Assembly (NCBI GenBank): GCA_003024785.1
Contig: PUQB01000296.1
Coordinates: 396,507-460,506, forward strand
Source of the DNA: Selaginella tamariscina
Taxonomy: Eukaryota; Streptophyta; Lycopodiopsida; Selaginellales; Selaginellaceae
DNA length: 64,000 nucleotides
Direction of reading: 5' to 3'
Positions 49,556 through 61,900 of the stretch are shown one piece after another. The notes below the pieces were generated by a model, which saw only the letters and a list, made by a program, of their open reading frames with translations, searched no databases and was not told the DNA's origin. A program made the position numbers and the translations under genes. Each line of letters begins with the position of its first letter. Position 1 is the stretch's first letter.

Positions 49556-51296
49556 TGTCAGAGTTTTAACCCGAAGGGCCAACACGTGGCAACACGTGGT
49601 TGCCAAGTGGCCATTCGGCGTCATCACCCTGTGTGAGCAACGCTAAGTCTTCCAAGATAACCCTAAGAGTCTGACTCAGAGGCCCAATTAGGTAGAAGAC
49701 TCAGAGTCCTACCCTAAGTCCCCTAGAATGACCATCCCCTGAACCCTAAAGGATAACCCGAGTAGACTTTAAGATCCTGTTCTAATAGACCTAGACAGGC
49801 TCATGCCCTAACCCCATAAAGGAGATGTGTCTCACACATACCCTCATGACAGAGCCAAAACATTGTCACTTACCCCTTCAGTAATCACCCTCATTCGAGA
49901 GTACAACCCCTTTAGGGCGACGAGGGGTACCCTGAACCATGACTAACCCTTAAGGGTTGAGTGGCTAAGTCATACCCTAGACCTAGGGCTAATACTTAGT
50001 GAGGACACGAGTGTGCACCGTAAGCGAACATGAGTGTTCTGCTAAGCAAACTCCCTAATGCTAGGTTTGGATAACCCTAAGTACATGACCTTGCGAGTGC
50101 TTCACGAAAAGATCATGCTGACAAGCTTAGGTTATTTAACCCCTGAATTCCAAGGAGAACACTCCCCTAGCCAAGTGTGCCTTAGCACACCTAGTTACGA
50201 GACCTAACCTTCCTTGAGCAAATGCCCAAGGTTTAGCACCCTAGCGTGAGCACAAGCATGCCTGTTTGTCAGAGTATCCAACCCCTTAGCGACAAGCCCG
50301 TGACACAACCCCAAAGGGCGTGCCTCGGGTGTTGTATCATGTGACGTTTAGCCCAGTGTCACATCTCTATGTGACACTGCCTTCCCCAATGTGGACTATC
50401 ATGCCATAGCTCTTAGATTTGAGAGTTGCACCAAGTGCCACAAACGTGGCTCCTTAATGCCAACTCTAGAACCCCTTAGTGAACCCTCAGGAACTGGGTA
50501 ATGAGAACCCATCAAACAAGATCCCACACCCACGATTGGACAAGGACACGAATGTGCCTTACTTGGCCATGAGTGCTACACCTTGCTTGACATGGAGGAG
50601 GAGGCTAGAGACAAGCCTCAACCTCTGCATCTTGAAACGTGCATTCCGACAAGACCTCCCAGGCATGGATTTGCCAACGTTAAGGGTAAGCTACCCCAAA
50701 GGTGGGATGTACCCCTGTCATTTGGAAGTTAGGGCGGCACAATAGAGGGTTGTGCCTTGACGACACAAGCTAGAGCTTGGACCGGAGAAGAGTAATGAGC
50801 TCAGTCATGAACCCAAGAACCCTCACTCCTACATACTCTACCTTATTTATGTGACGGAGCCCCCCCCCCCTCACTTTTCCTGTATGTGTAAGTGGGCTGG
50901 CACTAAATTAGCTAGCCCTTATTAAGTTAATGAGAGTGTTTAACTTAGCCTAACTCTAACCCTAAAACCCTACCCAAGGGGGTGGGGGTTTTTAGGGCAT
51001 GGGTTAGGGTAACCTAGGGTTAGGTCAACCCTAGGGGTGTTCCTAACCCTATTTAACATGCTAAACTCATCTTACTAGGATGTCAAAATCGGGGGTGGGT
51101 TTTATAAAAGGTAAGTGCTACCTTTGCTTAGATTTTCTCGCGACATCTAAAGATAGCTGGCCGGACTACCCTTAAACACCTAAGTGCACTAAGCAGGGTT
51201 ATTTCTCACTACATCTAGGGTCCGTCAACATAGTACAGTAGGTAACAATAGTCAACGTCCAAAGTAAAGGGTCGAGTCATAGTAAAAACTATGACA
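49556..51296 (-). mobile_element. S5: solo family-S repeat inside TE-5
   Basis: 1741 bases, uninterrupted and inverted: it starts TGTCAGAGTTTTAACCC and ends AGTAAAAACTATGACA. Flanks ATATC (49551-49555) and GTATC (51297-51301) fit a 5-bp duplication with one change. No internal retrotransposon body is present. It includes CCCTAA-rich telomere-like text (about 50.95-51.06 kb), a run of ten C (near 50865) and the GTGTCACAT hairpin (near 50356). Confidence 0.9.
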
Positions 51297-51431
51297 GTAT
51301 CGATAAGGTGGGCATATTGACTATAGCTGCCAGAATGAGTGAAGGTGTCATGTTAGCCAGTTAAAGAGAGTACTCAAGTTGAATAAGTTATACTGCCCTT
51401 GGGGACAAGGACTTGCTAATGGGGGGAGGAT

Positions 51432-51730
51432 TGTTATGACCCATATAATGAATCAAAGAATATTCCCCATAAAGATATAAGCTAGAATATTCCCAAAAGA
51501 TCTAAAAGAATCCAAAAAGGATATAGATCTAAGGTATAAAAGGGAATCAGGAGAATTAAATAAGTAATATATCAGAATTTAAAAAATTTAATAACATCTA
51601 TTCTTTAAATCAAGGAAGGCACCCTAATATTGGAAGCCTTTTGGAGAGTAGCATGTGTAGACTCGAGACAGCTTGGGGACGTCGGGTGGTTTTGTGAGGG
51701 TCTCTAGTTTGTACATAGTGGTGCCTAACA
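51432..51730 (+). repeat. 3' LTR of TE-5
   Basis: 299 bases, same ends as the 5' LTR. An AT-rich block at about 51550-51615 is absent from the 5' LTR. It is followed directly by the GGACC duplication. Confidence 0.88.
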
Positions 51731-53042
51731 GGACCATTGTAAATCTACTCCAAATATTTCTTCCTTGACGGCAGTCTTATATGTGATCCCAGCAATGAAC
51801 ACCAGCAAGCCCTTCTTCGTCTAATTATTACTTGGCATCTAACGGTATTCAAGTTAACGTAACAGCTCTACTTGATAATGGTGCAACTGGAAACTTGATT
51901 GACTGCCTCTTCGTCCAGCAACATAATCAAAAACTTTGTTTTCGTTCTGACCAAATGGGCTGGCAGTTACTGATGGAAGACCAATGATGTCCGATGATAT
52001 TAATAGAGAAATGGTGCCTCTTACGGTCACCCTCGGTAATATCTTGTGCTTGATCTCCTTCAATGTCACTTCAATTCCTGACACTCCTATTATTCTTGGT
52101 CTTCTTTCGTTTGAGACCCTCAATCCACAAATTAATTGGACAACTCGTACCTTAGTTGTTTTGCTCTAGCTTTTGTTCCATCTCCGACTCCTAGCCATAT
52201 CTTGGCAACTTCGGCTCTTGGCAGTACCTCTGCAACTCTGACTCCTGGCTGCATTTTGACACCTCTGGTTCCTGACAACACTTCTACATCTCCGTCTTTG
52301 GCTCTGACTTCGTCTCTATTTCTGGCTTCGATTATGACTCTAGCCTAGCAATGTTTTGCTCTCCAAAGACATCAACTTCGACTTCGACTTTGACCCTGAT
52401 AACATCCCCGATCTGTATCTGAACTATTTCATTAATAAAATTTACCCGTGCTGGCCATAGTCAATCCAACGCAGCTTTTGCTATGATGGTGACTCCGTTT
52501 TTGACATCTGCTCCAAGTTCCTTGCTGACCATGAGTTTACAAATATATTCAACAAGGTCCAAGCCATTCATCTTCCTGAACATTGTCCGTTATGACTGTA
52601 TGATTGATATTATTGAAGGTAAAACACCTCCGTTTGGTCCAATCTATGGTCTTTCTCCACTCAAGTTTGAAGCTTTGTGAGAATACATGAACGATAATCT
52701 GGCTACTGGTTTCATTTGTCATTTCAAGTCTCCTATCTTATTTGTCAAGAAAAAGGATGGCTCTTTTTGATTGGTGGTTGACTATCACGAGTTAAACAAG
52801 ATCACCATTAGTAATCGGTATCCTCTACCTCTTATCTCTAAGATTCTTGAGCTTTTTCATGGGGCTCATTACTTTATGAAGATTGACCTTCAAGGTGTTT
52901 ATAATCTGCTCCATATTCGCCTTGATGATGAATGGAAAAACTCACGCCATGGCATTTTGAGTACATGGTGATGCCTTTCAGGTTAACCAATGCCTTTGCA
53001 ATTTTTCAACATATGGCCAACGACATCTTTCGTGACTTCTTT

Positions 53043-54758
53043 TGTCATAGTTTTTATTATGACTCTCCTTTTACTTTGGACGTTGATTGTTGTTACCTAT
53101 TGTACTATGTTGATAGGCCCTAGGTGTAGAAGAAATAGGCTCACTTAGTGCACTTGGATATCTAGTGATGGTCCGGCTGGGTGTCATTAGGTATTTGCAA
53201 GAAACTCTAAGCGAAGCTAGCACTTCATTCTAGAAACTCTTACCTTAGTTTTTTGTGTCCCAGTTAGGTTTTTGGAGGCTTGGTGAGTTTGGCAAGTTGG
53301 ATATGGGTAGAAACACCCCTAGGGTTGATCTAACCCTAGGGTTGCCCTAACTCCATGCCTTAAACCCCTCATATTAAGGTTTAGGGGTTAATTAACTCAC
53401 CAAGTATATTTCCTTTGAGAATGAGATTCCGTGCCAGCCCACTTATGTAAATAGGAAAACAAGGGGGGGGATCACATAAATAAGTAGTATGTAGGAGTGA
53501 GGGTTCCTGGGTTCATGATTGAGCTCGTTACTCTTCTCCCGGTGCAAGCTCTAGCTTGTGTTGTCAAGGCACAACCCTCTGTTGTGCCGCCCTAACTTCC
53601 AGATGACAGGGGTACATCCCACCTTCGGGGTAGCTTACCCTTAACGTTGGTGAATCCATGCTAGGAGGTCTTGTCAGATGCACATTCCAAGAAGCAGAGG
53701 TAGAGCTTGTCTCCAGCCTCCTCCTCCACGTCAAGTTAGGTGTATACTCACAGCCAAGCAAGGCACGTTTGTGTCCTTGTCCAACTGTGGGCGTGGGATC
53801 TTGTTTGACAGGTTCACATTACCTAGTTCCTTAGGGTTCACTAAGGGGTTCTAGAGTTGGCATTTAGAGCCACTTTGTGGCACTTGGTGCAACTCTCAAA
53901 TCTAAGGGTTATGGCATGATACCCACATCGTGGAAGGCAGTGTCACATGGAGATGTGACACTGGGCTAGACGTCACACGATACAACACCCGAGGCACGCC
54001 CTTTGGGTTATGTCATGGGCTTGTCACCAAGGGGTTGGATACTCTAGCAAACAGACATGCTTGTGCTCGCACTAGGGTGCTAAGCCTTGGGCATTTGCTA
54101 AAGGGAGGTTAGGTCTCATAACTAGGTGTGCTTAGGCACACTTGGCTAGGGGAGTGTTCTCCTTGGAATCCAGGGGTTGAACAACCTAAGCTTGATAGCA
54201 TAAGCTATTTCGTGAAACACTCGCAAGGTCATATACTTAGGGTTACCCAAACCTAGCCTAAGGGATTTTGCTTAGTAAAGCACTCATGGTCGTCTACGGC
54301 GCACACTCGTGCCTCACTAAGTACTAGCCCTAGGTCTAGGTATAACTTGACCACTCAAACCCTCAAGGGTTAGCCATGGTTCAGGGTACCCTTGTCGCCC
54401 TAAAGGGGTTGTACGCCGAAATGAGGGTGATTTCCCAAGGGATAAGTGGCGATGCCTTAGCTTTATCATGAGGGTATGTGTAAGGCACATCTCCTTGATG
54501 AGGTTAGGGCATGAGCCTGTCTAGGTCTACTAGGATAGGATTCTAAAGTCTACTTGGGATATTCTCTAGGGTTCGGGGATGGTCATTCTAGGGGGCTTAG
54601 GGTAGGACTCTAAGTCTTCTATTTAACTAGGCATTTGAGTCAGACTTTTAGGGTCATCTTGGAAGACTTAGTGTTGCTCACACAGGGAATTGACGCTGGA
54701 AGGCCACTTGGTGGCCACATGTTGCCATGTGTTAGCCCTCCGGGTTAAAACTCTGACA
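53043..54758 (+). mobile_element. S6: solo family-S repeat inside TE-4
   Basis: 1716 bases, starting TGTCATAGTTTTTATTATGA and ending GGTTAAAACTCTGACA. A perfect 5-bp duplication TCTTT flanks it (53038-53042 and 54759-54763), and the TE-4 reverse-transcriptase text continues on the far side. It is non-coding. With S5 it defines the ends and length of the family. Confidence 0.93.
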
Positions 54759-55999
54759 TCTTTGACTGGTTTGTGATTATTTACTTAAATGACATCCTTA
54801 TTTTCTTAAAGACAGAGGAGGAACATCATCAACATGTTCGTTAGGTTTTGAAAAGACTTCGGTAGTATGGTCTCTATGCCCAGTTGGAGAAGTGTCAATT
54901 TCACTAGGTTGAGTTTTTAGGATACATGGTGTCACACACTAGAATCTCCATGGACCAGCCAAGGTGTGAACAGTTCTTGAGTGGAAAATGCCAAAAGTCA
55001 ACTTGAGACATCCAATGTTTCCTTGGCTTTGCCAATTTATACTGGACTTCATTAAAGACTTCTCCAAAATTGTGCTTCTATTGAATTAGCTCACCAAGGA
55101 GGTTCCATTCAAGTGTCTATGGAGGCTGAGAACATTTTATCACACTCAAGTTTGCTTTTACCTTGTCTCCGATCTTGCTTCACCTTGACTCGACCAAACC
55201 TTGTGATGGAGACAAATGCGTCTGACTTTGTTTTGGGTGGTATTTTTTATCAGTATGGCTCCGACAATGATCTACACCCCGTAGGATTCCACTAGCACAA
55301 GTTCATGGCTATGGAAGTTAAACTATGGGATTCATGACAAGGAACTTTTAACTATCATGGATTGCTTCCAAGAGTGGCGAAGGTTTCTTGAAGACTCCCC
55401 GCACAAGTAACTGTCTTCACTGATCACTAGAACTTAGTTTACTTCTCTCAAGCTTAAGTTCTGAATTGACGTTAAGCTTGTTGGACCCATTAGGTCCTCT
55501 CTCGGTTTGACTTTGAGATAAGTATTGACCTAGCACTTACTAAAATCAATCCAACACGCTTTCACAACGAGCATATTTGGCACCGCATGTTGGTGACATC
55601 GAATTTGACCAACAAAAAGCAAGTGGTACTTAGTCCCAAATGCCTCCAAGCACTGGCCTTCATGTTGCACCCTTTGACTTCGGCCTTCTTGACACTATTC
55701 ACTCTGAACCCGTCTTTGATCCACTAGCTCAGGATATCTTGAGTCACCTCGTAGGTAACACTCCATTTGTCTCACGACCCAACTACAATTTATTCCAATT
55801 TGCCAACAGTCTGCTTCTTTGTAATGACTTGGTTTATGTTCCACCGGGTGACACTTGACTTCAAGTGCTACAGTTTCATCACGACACTCCGCTTGCTGAT
55901 CACTTTGGCATTACAAAAACAGTGGAACTAATTAGCTGTAACTATTAGTGGCCTCGACTACGCCAATAGGTGGAAGAGTTTATTCGTACCTGTGATCTC

Positions 56000-58900
56000 T
56001 TGCTCGCTCTAGAATTCCTCGTCATCGCTCGTATGGTCTCCTCCAACTGCTTCTAGCTCCAATAATGCCTTGGTCTTGTATCTCAAGGTCTTGTCCAAGC
56101 CATGCTCTCTCCCCACGTTTGGTTGAAATGGGACAATTGCCCCTGGCCCCCTTGGTGTGGGTTCCTCTCGGTTGGTCGTGAGTGTGGCCTTGGCTTCTAT
56201 GAGTTGGGTGATGTGCTGGTGTAGTTCCTCCCTGACAGCTGCCAACTTTGCTCAGGTTTCCTCAAGCTCCCTTTCCCTTTGTTCGATCCTAGTCACGAGT
56301 TCATGGTTTTGCTCTCTTTCTCTGCTATGGCCTGCCCGTGTGTGCATGGTGGTCGTGGAGTCTTGGAGGCTATCGTACCTCCCTCATACAATTGGGCTCC
56401 CTAGAGGAGTAGTTCCCTAGATTTCTCGGCATCCTCCTGCACAACCTGTCGCTATTCTGTAAGCTTAGTTACTATGGTGTCATGTTCCTTAGTCACGCAT
56501 GGGAGGTTGAGGTCATTATACACCACCACTGCTTCCCTTAATTGGTCAAAGGTTTTCGCAAGTTTGAGATGAGCCGATGAGGCCCACCGGCCATTGACAT
56601 GGAAATGCTGGTAGGCATCTTCAGACTCTTCCTTGGAATCGCCCCATGTCCCCTCTCGATCATCCGGTTGTGCTGGTTTGGTAGGCCGTCCAACCATTTC
56701 TGGTGTTGAATTCCGTGTAATGGGGGCCCTATTGCCAGCAGAATCCCCCATATGGGTTCTGCCATCTGGGGTCTTCCCCCTTCTTGCGGGTTCCCGATGC
56801 TTGGGTTGTTCTTGCTCAAGAGAGGTGTTGTCTCTTGCTGCTCCTCGACGACTCCGGAGGTTTCGACTGTTTCCCTTAATTGATTTGACTTGTTTCGGTC
56901 TACTCTTCCTCCCTTGTGTCCCTATTGTACCAGCTCAAAGTTGTGCCGATATTGAAGTTGTAGCTTGGCGAACTAGATCAACGGTCATGATATCAATATG
57001 GCCGGCCATGGAAAGTCTTCGCTCGGACCCGGTCCAAATTTCGTAGATCCCAGGGGTTAGTGTCAGAACCAGTATTGTCTGAGGCTATCTGCCTAATTCA
57101 CCGTGACTCCTTCCCAAGCTCTAGAGAGGCCGTTCGCTAGTTGCATGGTGATTTGTCTCTCTGTTCTTCCAGTGAACATGAAGGTTATCAATGCTATGAA
57201 CTCGGCCGCTTCTTCCCTTTCCTGTATGCCCCCCTCATGTTGTAACGCCTCGTTTCCTCTGGTGGTAGACCTCTGTGGCTCAACCTCCAATAATTCTCCT
57301 ACTGTGAGCCATCCTCCAATAGTTGGAATAATGTTGCCAGCTTTTTGAACCCTATGTGAAAGGATGTGCTACCTTCTAAGAAAAACCGGATCACTGCCCA
57401 CTCAGTTTGGCTTGCTACCATGCAGACTGGATAAATTGCCTAGCTCTCTTGGCAAATCCTAGGTTCTCCACTTCTCCCCACGGAAGGTCGAAGAACCCTA
57501 GCAAGCACATCTACCTTCTGACCTTCTAGACGTTGGGGCACTCGATTATCTCCTTGAATCTAGAGTGCATGAGAGCGATAAGCTCGCGTCCTTACCTGAC
57601 TTCCGTAGGACATGCGAATTTCTCGGATGACCATTGGCCTGTTCCACTTTGTCCATTTCGTCATCATGGTGATTGACAGCGTTGCATTGTACATCTCCTT
57701 CCCAAGGCACAGCCGATGTGGCAGTCCTCATGATGTCCTTTGAGGTGACTTGGCGCGACTATCCCTATCCTTGATTCGCAATGATGGCATTGCTCAACGA
57801 TCATTGCCTTTGTAGTATGTACCTCACGTGTGCGATCCACCCTCGTGAACCATGTGACCCTGTGAGCACCACGTGTGGTTGCAGGTCTTCCTCTTGGCCG
57901 CACCACCCCTATGACGTGCTTCCTTGGGGTTCTCTGTTACAGTGGCTGCTTTGTCCCAGTGCACCTCAATCTAGGCTCCATATGAGGGGATTTCATCTCG
58001 AAGTGGTTTTTGTTGGCTGTCTCGTAGTGATTGTCTGATATTGCCGCTCCTTGCCATCCTGATGACGTCTAGTGAAGCCCATCCTAGTCCTATATGTAGG
58101 GCCTTCCCAGTTATTTCCTTCCCTCCGAGGTCTCCAGCCACCAATCCCATGTGTGCCACACCTAGAACTTTGCGAATTACTTCTAGTAGGTGATATCCCT
58201 GCCGGAGGTCCTCCCTCCCTAACTTCTCTAGTTGATCTCTAATTAGTTATGGCTGTGGGTATTCTCGGCTGAGGCTTAGGTTGGCATGGGGCCGTTGGTG
58301 GTGGTTAAGTCTACTACCAGGCTTGGGTTGGCCTTCCTTAGGTGGTGCTCCCGTCTGGCCATGGTACCTTTGGGTTACTCTTCTGGAATTGCGAAGGTGG
58401 TCAGTGATTCATTCCCTAAGCTCATGTATTGTGTTTGTATTGCCTTGGGCTTCGAGCGCTCCCCCTGTGGTCCTCTACCTGTCCGCTTGTGCCTTCCCTA
58501 GTGAGGGCACTCCTAACTTACACAGGGCAAGCCTTCTGGATCGGCACGGGAGGTTGATGCTTTGTCATCGTCCAGTCCTTCATGCTTGCATGGCTCATGG
58601 TATTCTAGCGCTCGGAACTCTTGCGGGGGTGCTAGGACTTGCTTTGCTGACACGGATATCAGTCCCCTCCTGGCACAGAATCTTACTTGCTGGTGTTCCC
58701 AGTCGTGCTGCACTTTGCGCCCCTAAGCCAGGGCGATCTAGAAGCAAGTTGAATCCCCTTTTGTGTGCATACTGAGGATAACTATATTTATCCAAAATTT
58801 GATAGTTTGGATCTTGACTTCCACTACCCTTAGGATACCCTTGGGTGTTACCTCAGCTTGGTTTGCATGCGTACGTGGAAGGGAGTAGGCTCTGGGATTG

Positions 58901-61900
58901 GCATACTCAGCTCATGATGGAGTTCCTTTGACATGATGTTCACTGCCGACCCTCCGTTTATGATTATGTTGCTGATTGTGTGGCCCGCCACTTGAAGTGG
59001 AATGGTCGGTACATCATCCATGAAGTCCATTGCAATCATTGTGCCCCTTGGCTAGGGTCTGGCTGATCCATGTGGCTGAGCCCTGCATAGCACGATGGGG
59101 TGAATGGCACACCTTGTTCATCGATGCCTTGGCCTCTCCTATGCTGATGAGAGGTGTTCCTACATCCTCGGGTTCCCCCAATCCTTGGCTCTAGTTGGGC
59201 TTGCCGGCCCTAGAGTGGTTGGCACTTTGGTGCGCCTCCTCCCACTGCCTCAACCCCGAGGGTTTTGCTACTCGTTCCTTCTCGTGATGCCTCCCCTTTC
59301 CCTTGGTTTTGTGAGCATGTGGACACCTTGTCTCTTCCATAGTTGAGTTTGTAGTGTTGTGTTCTCCCTGCCATCTCGTTCTAGTAATACCACCATTACC
59401 TAGTTGGCCGACGTGGGATTGGTGTCGGACCAGTGGGGATCTATTCGTTTGCCACCCTTGCGGTGTTGGGTGCTTGCGCTTCAGCATTGGCTTGATCAAC
59501 AATATCCAAGAGCACCATAGAGCGGCTGCTAGCCACCACATAGGGTGCAAATCATCTCCAGCGTTCTGGCCATCTATCCATGTCGTTGTACCTTGGTCGA
59601 TAGAGCTACCGCTCCTGGGAATGGGACCTCTAACTATAGTTTCCTAATCGTGACCTTCTGCGAGGTTAGTCATTCCCATTTGTTTTGCACCCATAGCTCC
59701 TCCGACTCTTTGTGTCCCCCTCTGCCTTCTATTCCACCGCTAATGCGGCTGTATATGGTAGCCTGTTACTCATGAGCTCAGCCAGTCGATAGCAATTGTT
59801 CGTGTTGTGGACCCGTGAATGTTATATACCCAACAATACTTATCTCTGCATGTGGTGTTACAATTAGGTCTCTGAGCCAGTGTTGCAATTAGGTCCTCCT
59901 TCCATGCTGCACCTTGTGGGCCTCCCCTTGCTGTGGTTGTACGTGCTCTTTGGCTCTCGACCATTGCTCCCTTTTGGTGGGCTTTGGGTCTGAGAGGTTC
60001 TCCTCTTCCGTGGTAGTGTCATTTGCCCCCTCGCATCTAATTTGTCTTGCGTCTTCTCTCTTGATGTTTCTTATCTTCTCGCTTTCTACTTTATTGGCAT
60101 ACCAAAGTAACTTATCAACATTCAATCGTCGTCCAGCCCGATCCACTTACGAATCTCCGACCACAATCCCTTCCGGTACCACATCTTCTTGGTTAGGTCG
60201 ACAGGGGAATCCCTTAACCAAGCGATGTACCCTAGCATGCGAACTATGTATTCATCAACCGATTCTCCTGCTTTCTACTTCAAGTTAGCTATAGTTCATG
60301 AATTACCTCTTCCTCGTTCTTCTCCTCCCGGAAGGTATCCAGAAACCCTCCACATGATTTCCTAGCGAGCTTCTTCATTTGCCTCGTGGAATCGCATCTA
60401 CCATGCGTGTGCCTTCTTGTCTAGAGTGCATGCAAATGCGCTCAACTTCCTATGGTTGTCACTTACGCTTCTCAACTCACACACCTACTCAAACTTCGGT
60501 ACATGTTGGTCAATGTCTTCACCCCTCGCTCCTCGGAACGCGGGTAAGGGCACTATCACTGTGCTCTCTTGCATTCGATTGAGTGTGTGGACTAGTAATG
60601 TCACTGGATCGACTCCCATGGCATCCTGTTGAGCATGGGAGGTGCTTCAGTTTGGATCCTCCACTTCGAACATGTTGTAGTCCATGTTTTGGTATCCTAC
60701 GGGTACCTTTTTCCTCCCTTGCACCCCCACCCTTCGATTGAGGGTTGGAGACAAGGATGGGCTCCTCCCGACTGTCCTTCAAGGGCCCCTTTACGGGACC
60801 AGCCTGATGGTTGGTGGCGAGGCATATCTCAATTGGACGGTATTCCCTCATCCAGCGGGTGGCTTGGCAGGATCGTGCAACCTTGAGGAATCCCTTTGCA
60901 GTGTTAGAATGATCATGGCTGCTAGGGCAGATTCTCCTCACCCTGAGATGGTATCTCCTCGTCTCATGGTTGTCACGGCTCTGCCATGTGCCTTTGCAGA
61001 ATTCCCTCGAGTGGTTGGTACTATCTCGCTCACTTGGGCGGATTTCCCTCGCCCTGGAACAAAATCCGCTCATCCCTTGCCCAGAGTGACCACTGTGTGG
61101 CCCTCCTCACTGGCACCTCCTCCAATCTGTCAGCTCATTGACGTCCATTGCCTTCGAGCGGGTGGTCTTCCCATCTATAGCTCAGCCTTTCGGAGCCTCA
61201 GGCCATCATCTTGGTACTCACCCTGGCCTGTTATGTCGTCTGATCGATTGAACTTCTAGTGCAAAGGTTTCTTCGTCGGTGGTCAATGCCCTTTAGGGGC
61301 CTTCCAATGAGGCTCTTCCTCCCTCTTTTTGAGTATCCATGGTCCACCCTGGTGGTGACGATGGCCCTGGGTTTCTTACCTTGCGTCTCTCGTAGCATTG
61401 GCCACATAGAACCTCTGGCTCTCGTCCCCTATCACTACCTACGCTAACGTCGCCGCCTCAAGTTTCCTGCCTCTAGCACATGCCTTCCCTCTCTTGGGTT
61501 TCTTTGCACGAGGTCTTCTCCCTTGGGGTACTCATCGAACACGAATTCAACTCTCTGGTGTGGGGCTCGTCATAGCCATCACTTTCACCCACGTCGAGAG
61601 GGGGTGCAAGGCTTCCATCATCCTACCATCTATTCCACTCTATGTTGTAGGCCATTGCCAGGCGAGGTCGCTCATCCAGGTGTTGCTTGTTCCTGCCCAT
61701 TCCTACACCTGGGATTCTATTAGAACGTGCTAGGGGTTCTTCATACCTTTCTTTGTCGTCTACAGCTTGCGACCGGCTTCGATGGTATTGTGCCGAGTTT
61801 TTCGTTTCTCAGAGGTTCGGCCATGTGTGTTTGCGTCATTCCCTTGGACAGGTGAGGCGGGGCCGACTGTGGCATTCGGGGTACCTCCGTTAGCCACTCT

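Larger units (their letters stand above)
46147..51730 (+). mobile_element. TE-5: Ty3/gypsy retrotransposon inserted in TE-4
   Basis: It is flanked by a perfect 5-bp duplication GGACC (46142-46146 and 51731-51735). The 5' LTR is 46147-46392 and the 3' LTR 51432-51730, both starting TGTTATGACC and ending GTGCCTAACA. A primer site resembling the initiator-Met tRNA type (TTTGGTATCGGAGGC) starts at 46394. A polypurine tract (GGGGGGAGGA) ends just before the 3' LTR. Parts: protease region about 46.6-46.9 kb, reverse transcriptase about 47.2-47.7 kb ([26 protein letters not shown]), RNase H about 47.95-48.4 kb, integrase about 48.6-49.55 kb (GSISMDFVTHLP). It carries solo S5. It is heavily broken, at more than ten places. 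Confidence 0.88.
45560..55999 (+). mobile_element. TE-4: heavily decayed Ty3/gypsy retrotransposon, split by younger insertions
   Basis: Parts on the plus strand: gag about 45.69-46.14 kb with a degenerate zinc knuckle (YCGKDGQRIAKC); protease about 51.84-52.13 kb (TALLDNGATGNLID); reverse transcriptase about 52.6-53.04 kb and 54.76-54.95 kb (VVDYHELNKITI; VIYLNDILIF); RNase H about 55.1-55.5 kb; and the start of the integrase zinc finger just before 56.0 kb. TE-5 is inserted in gag and solo S6 in the reverse transcriptase. No LTR is seen at either end. The left end is undefined and the right end stops abruptly at TE-6. It is broken at well over ten places and is clearly older than its insertions. 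Confidence 0.8.
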
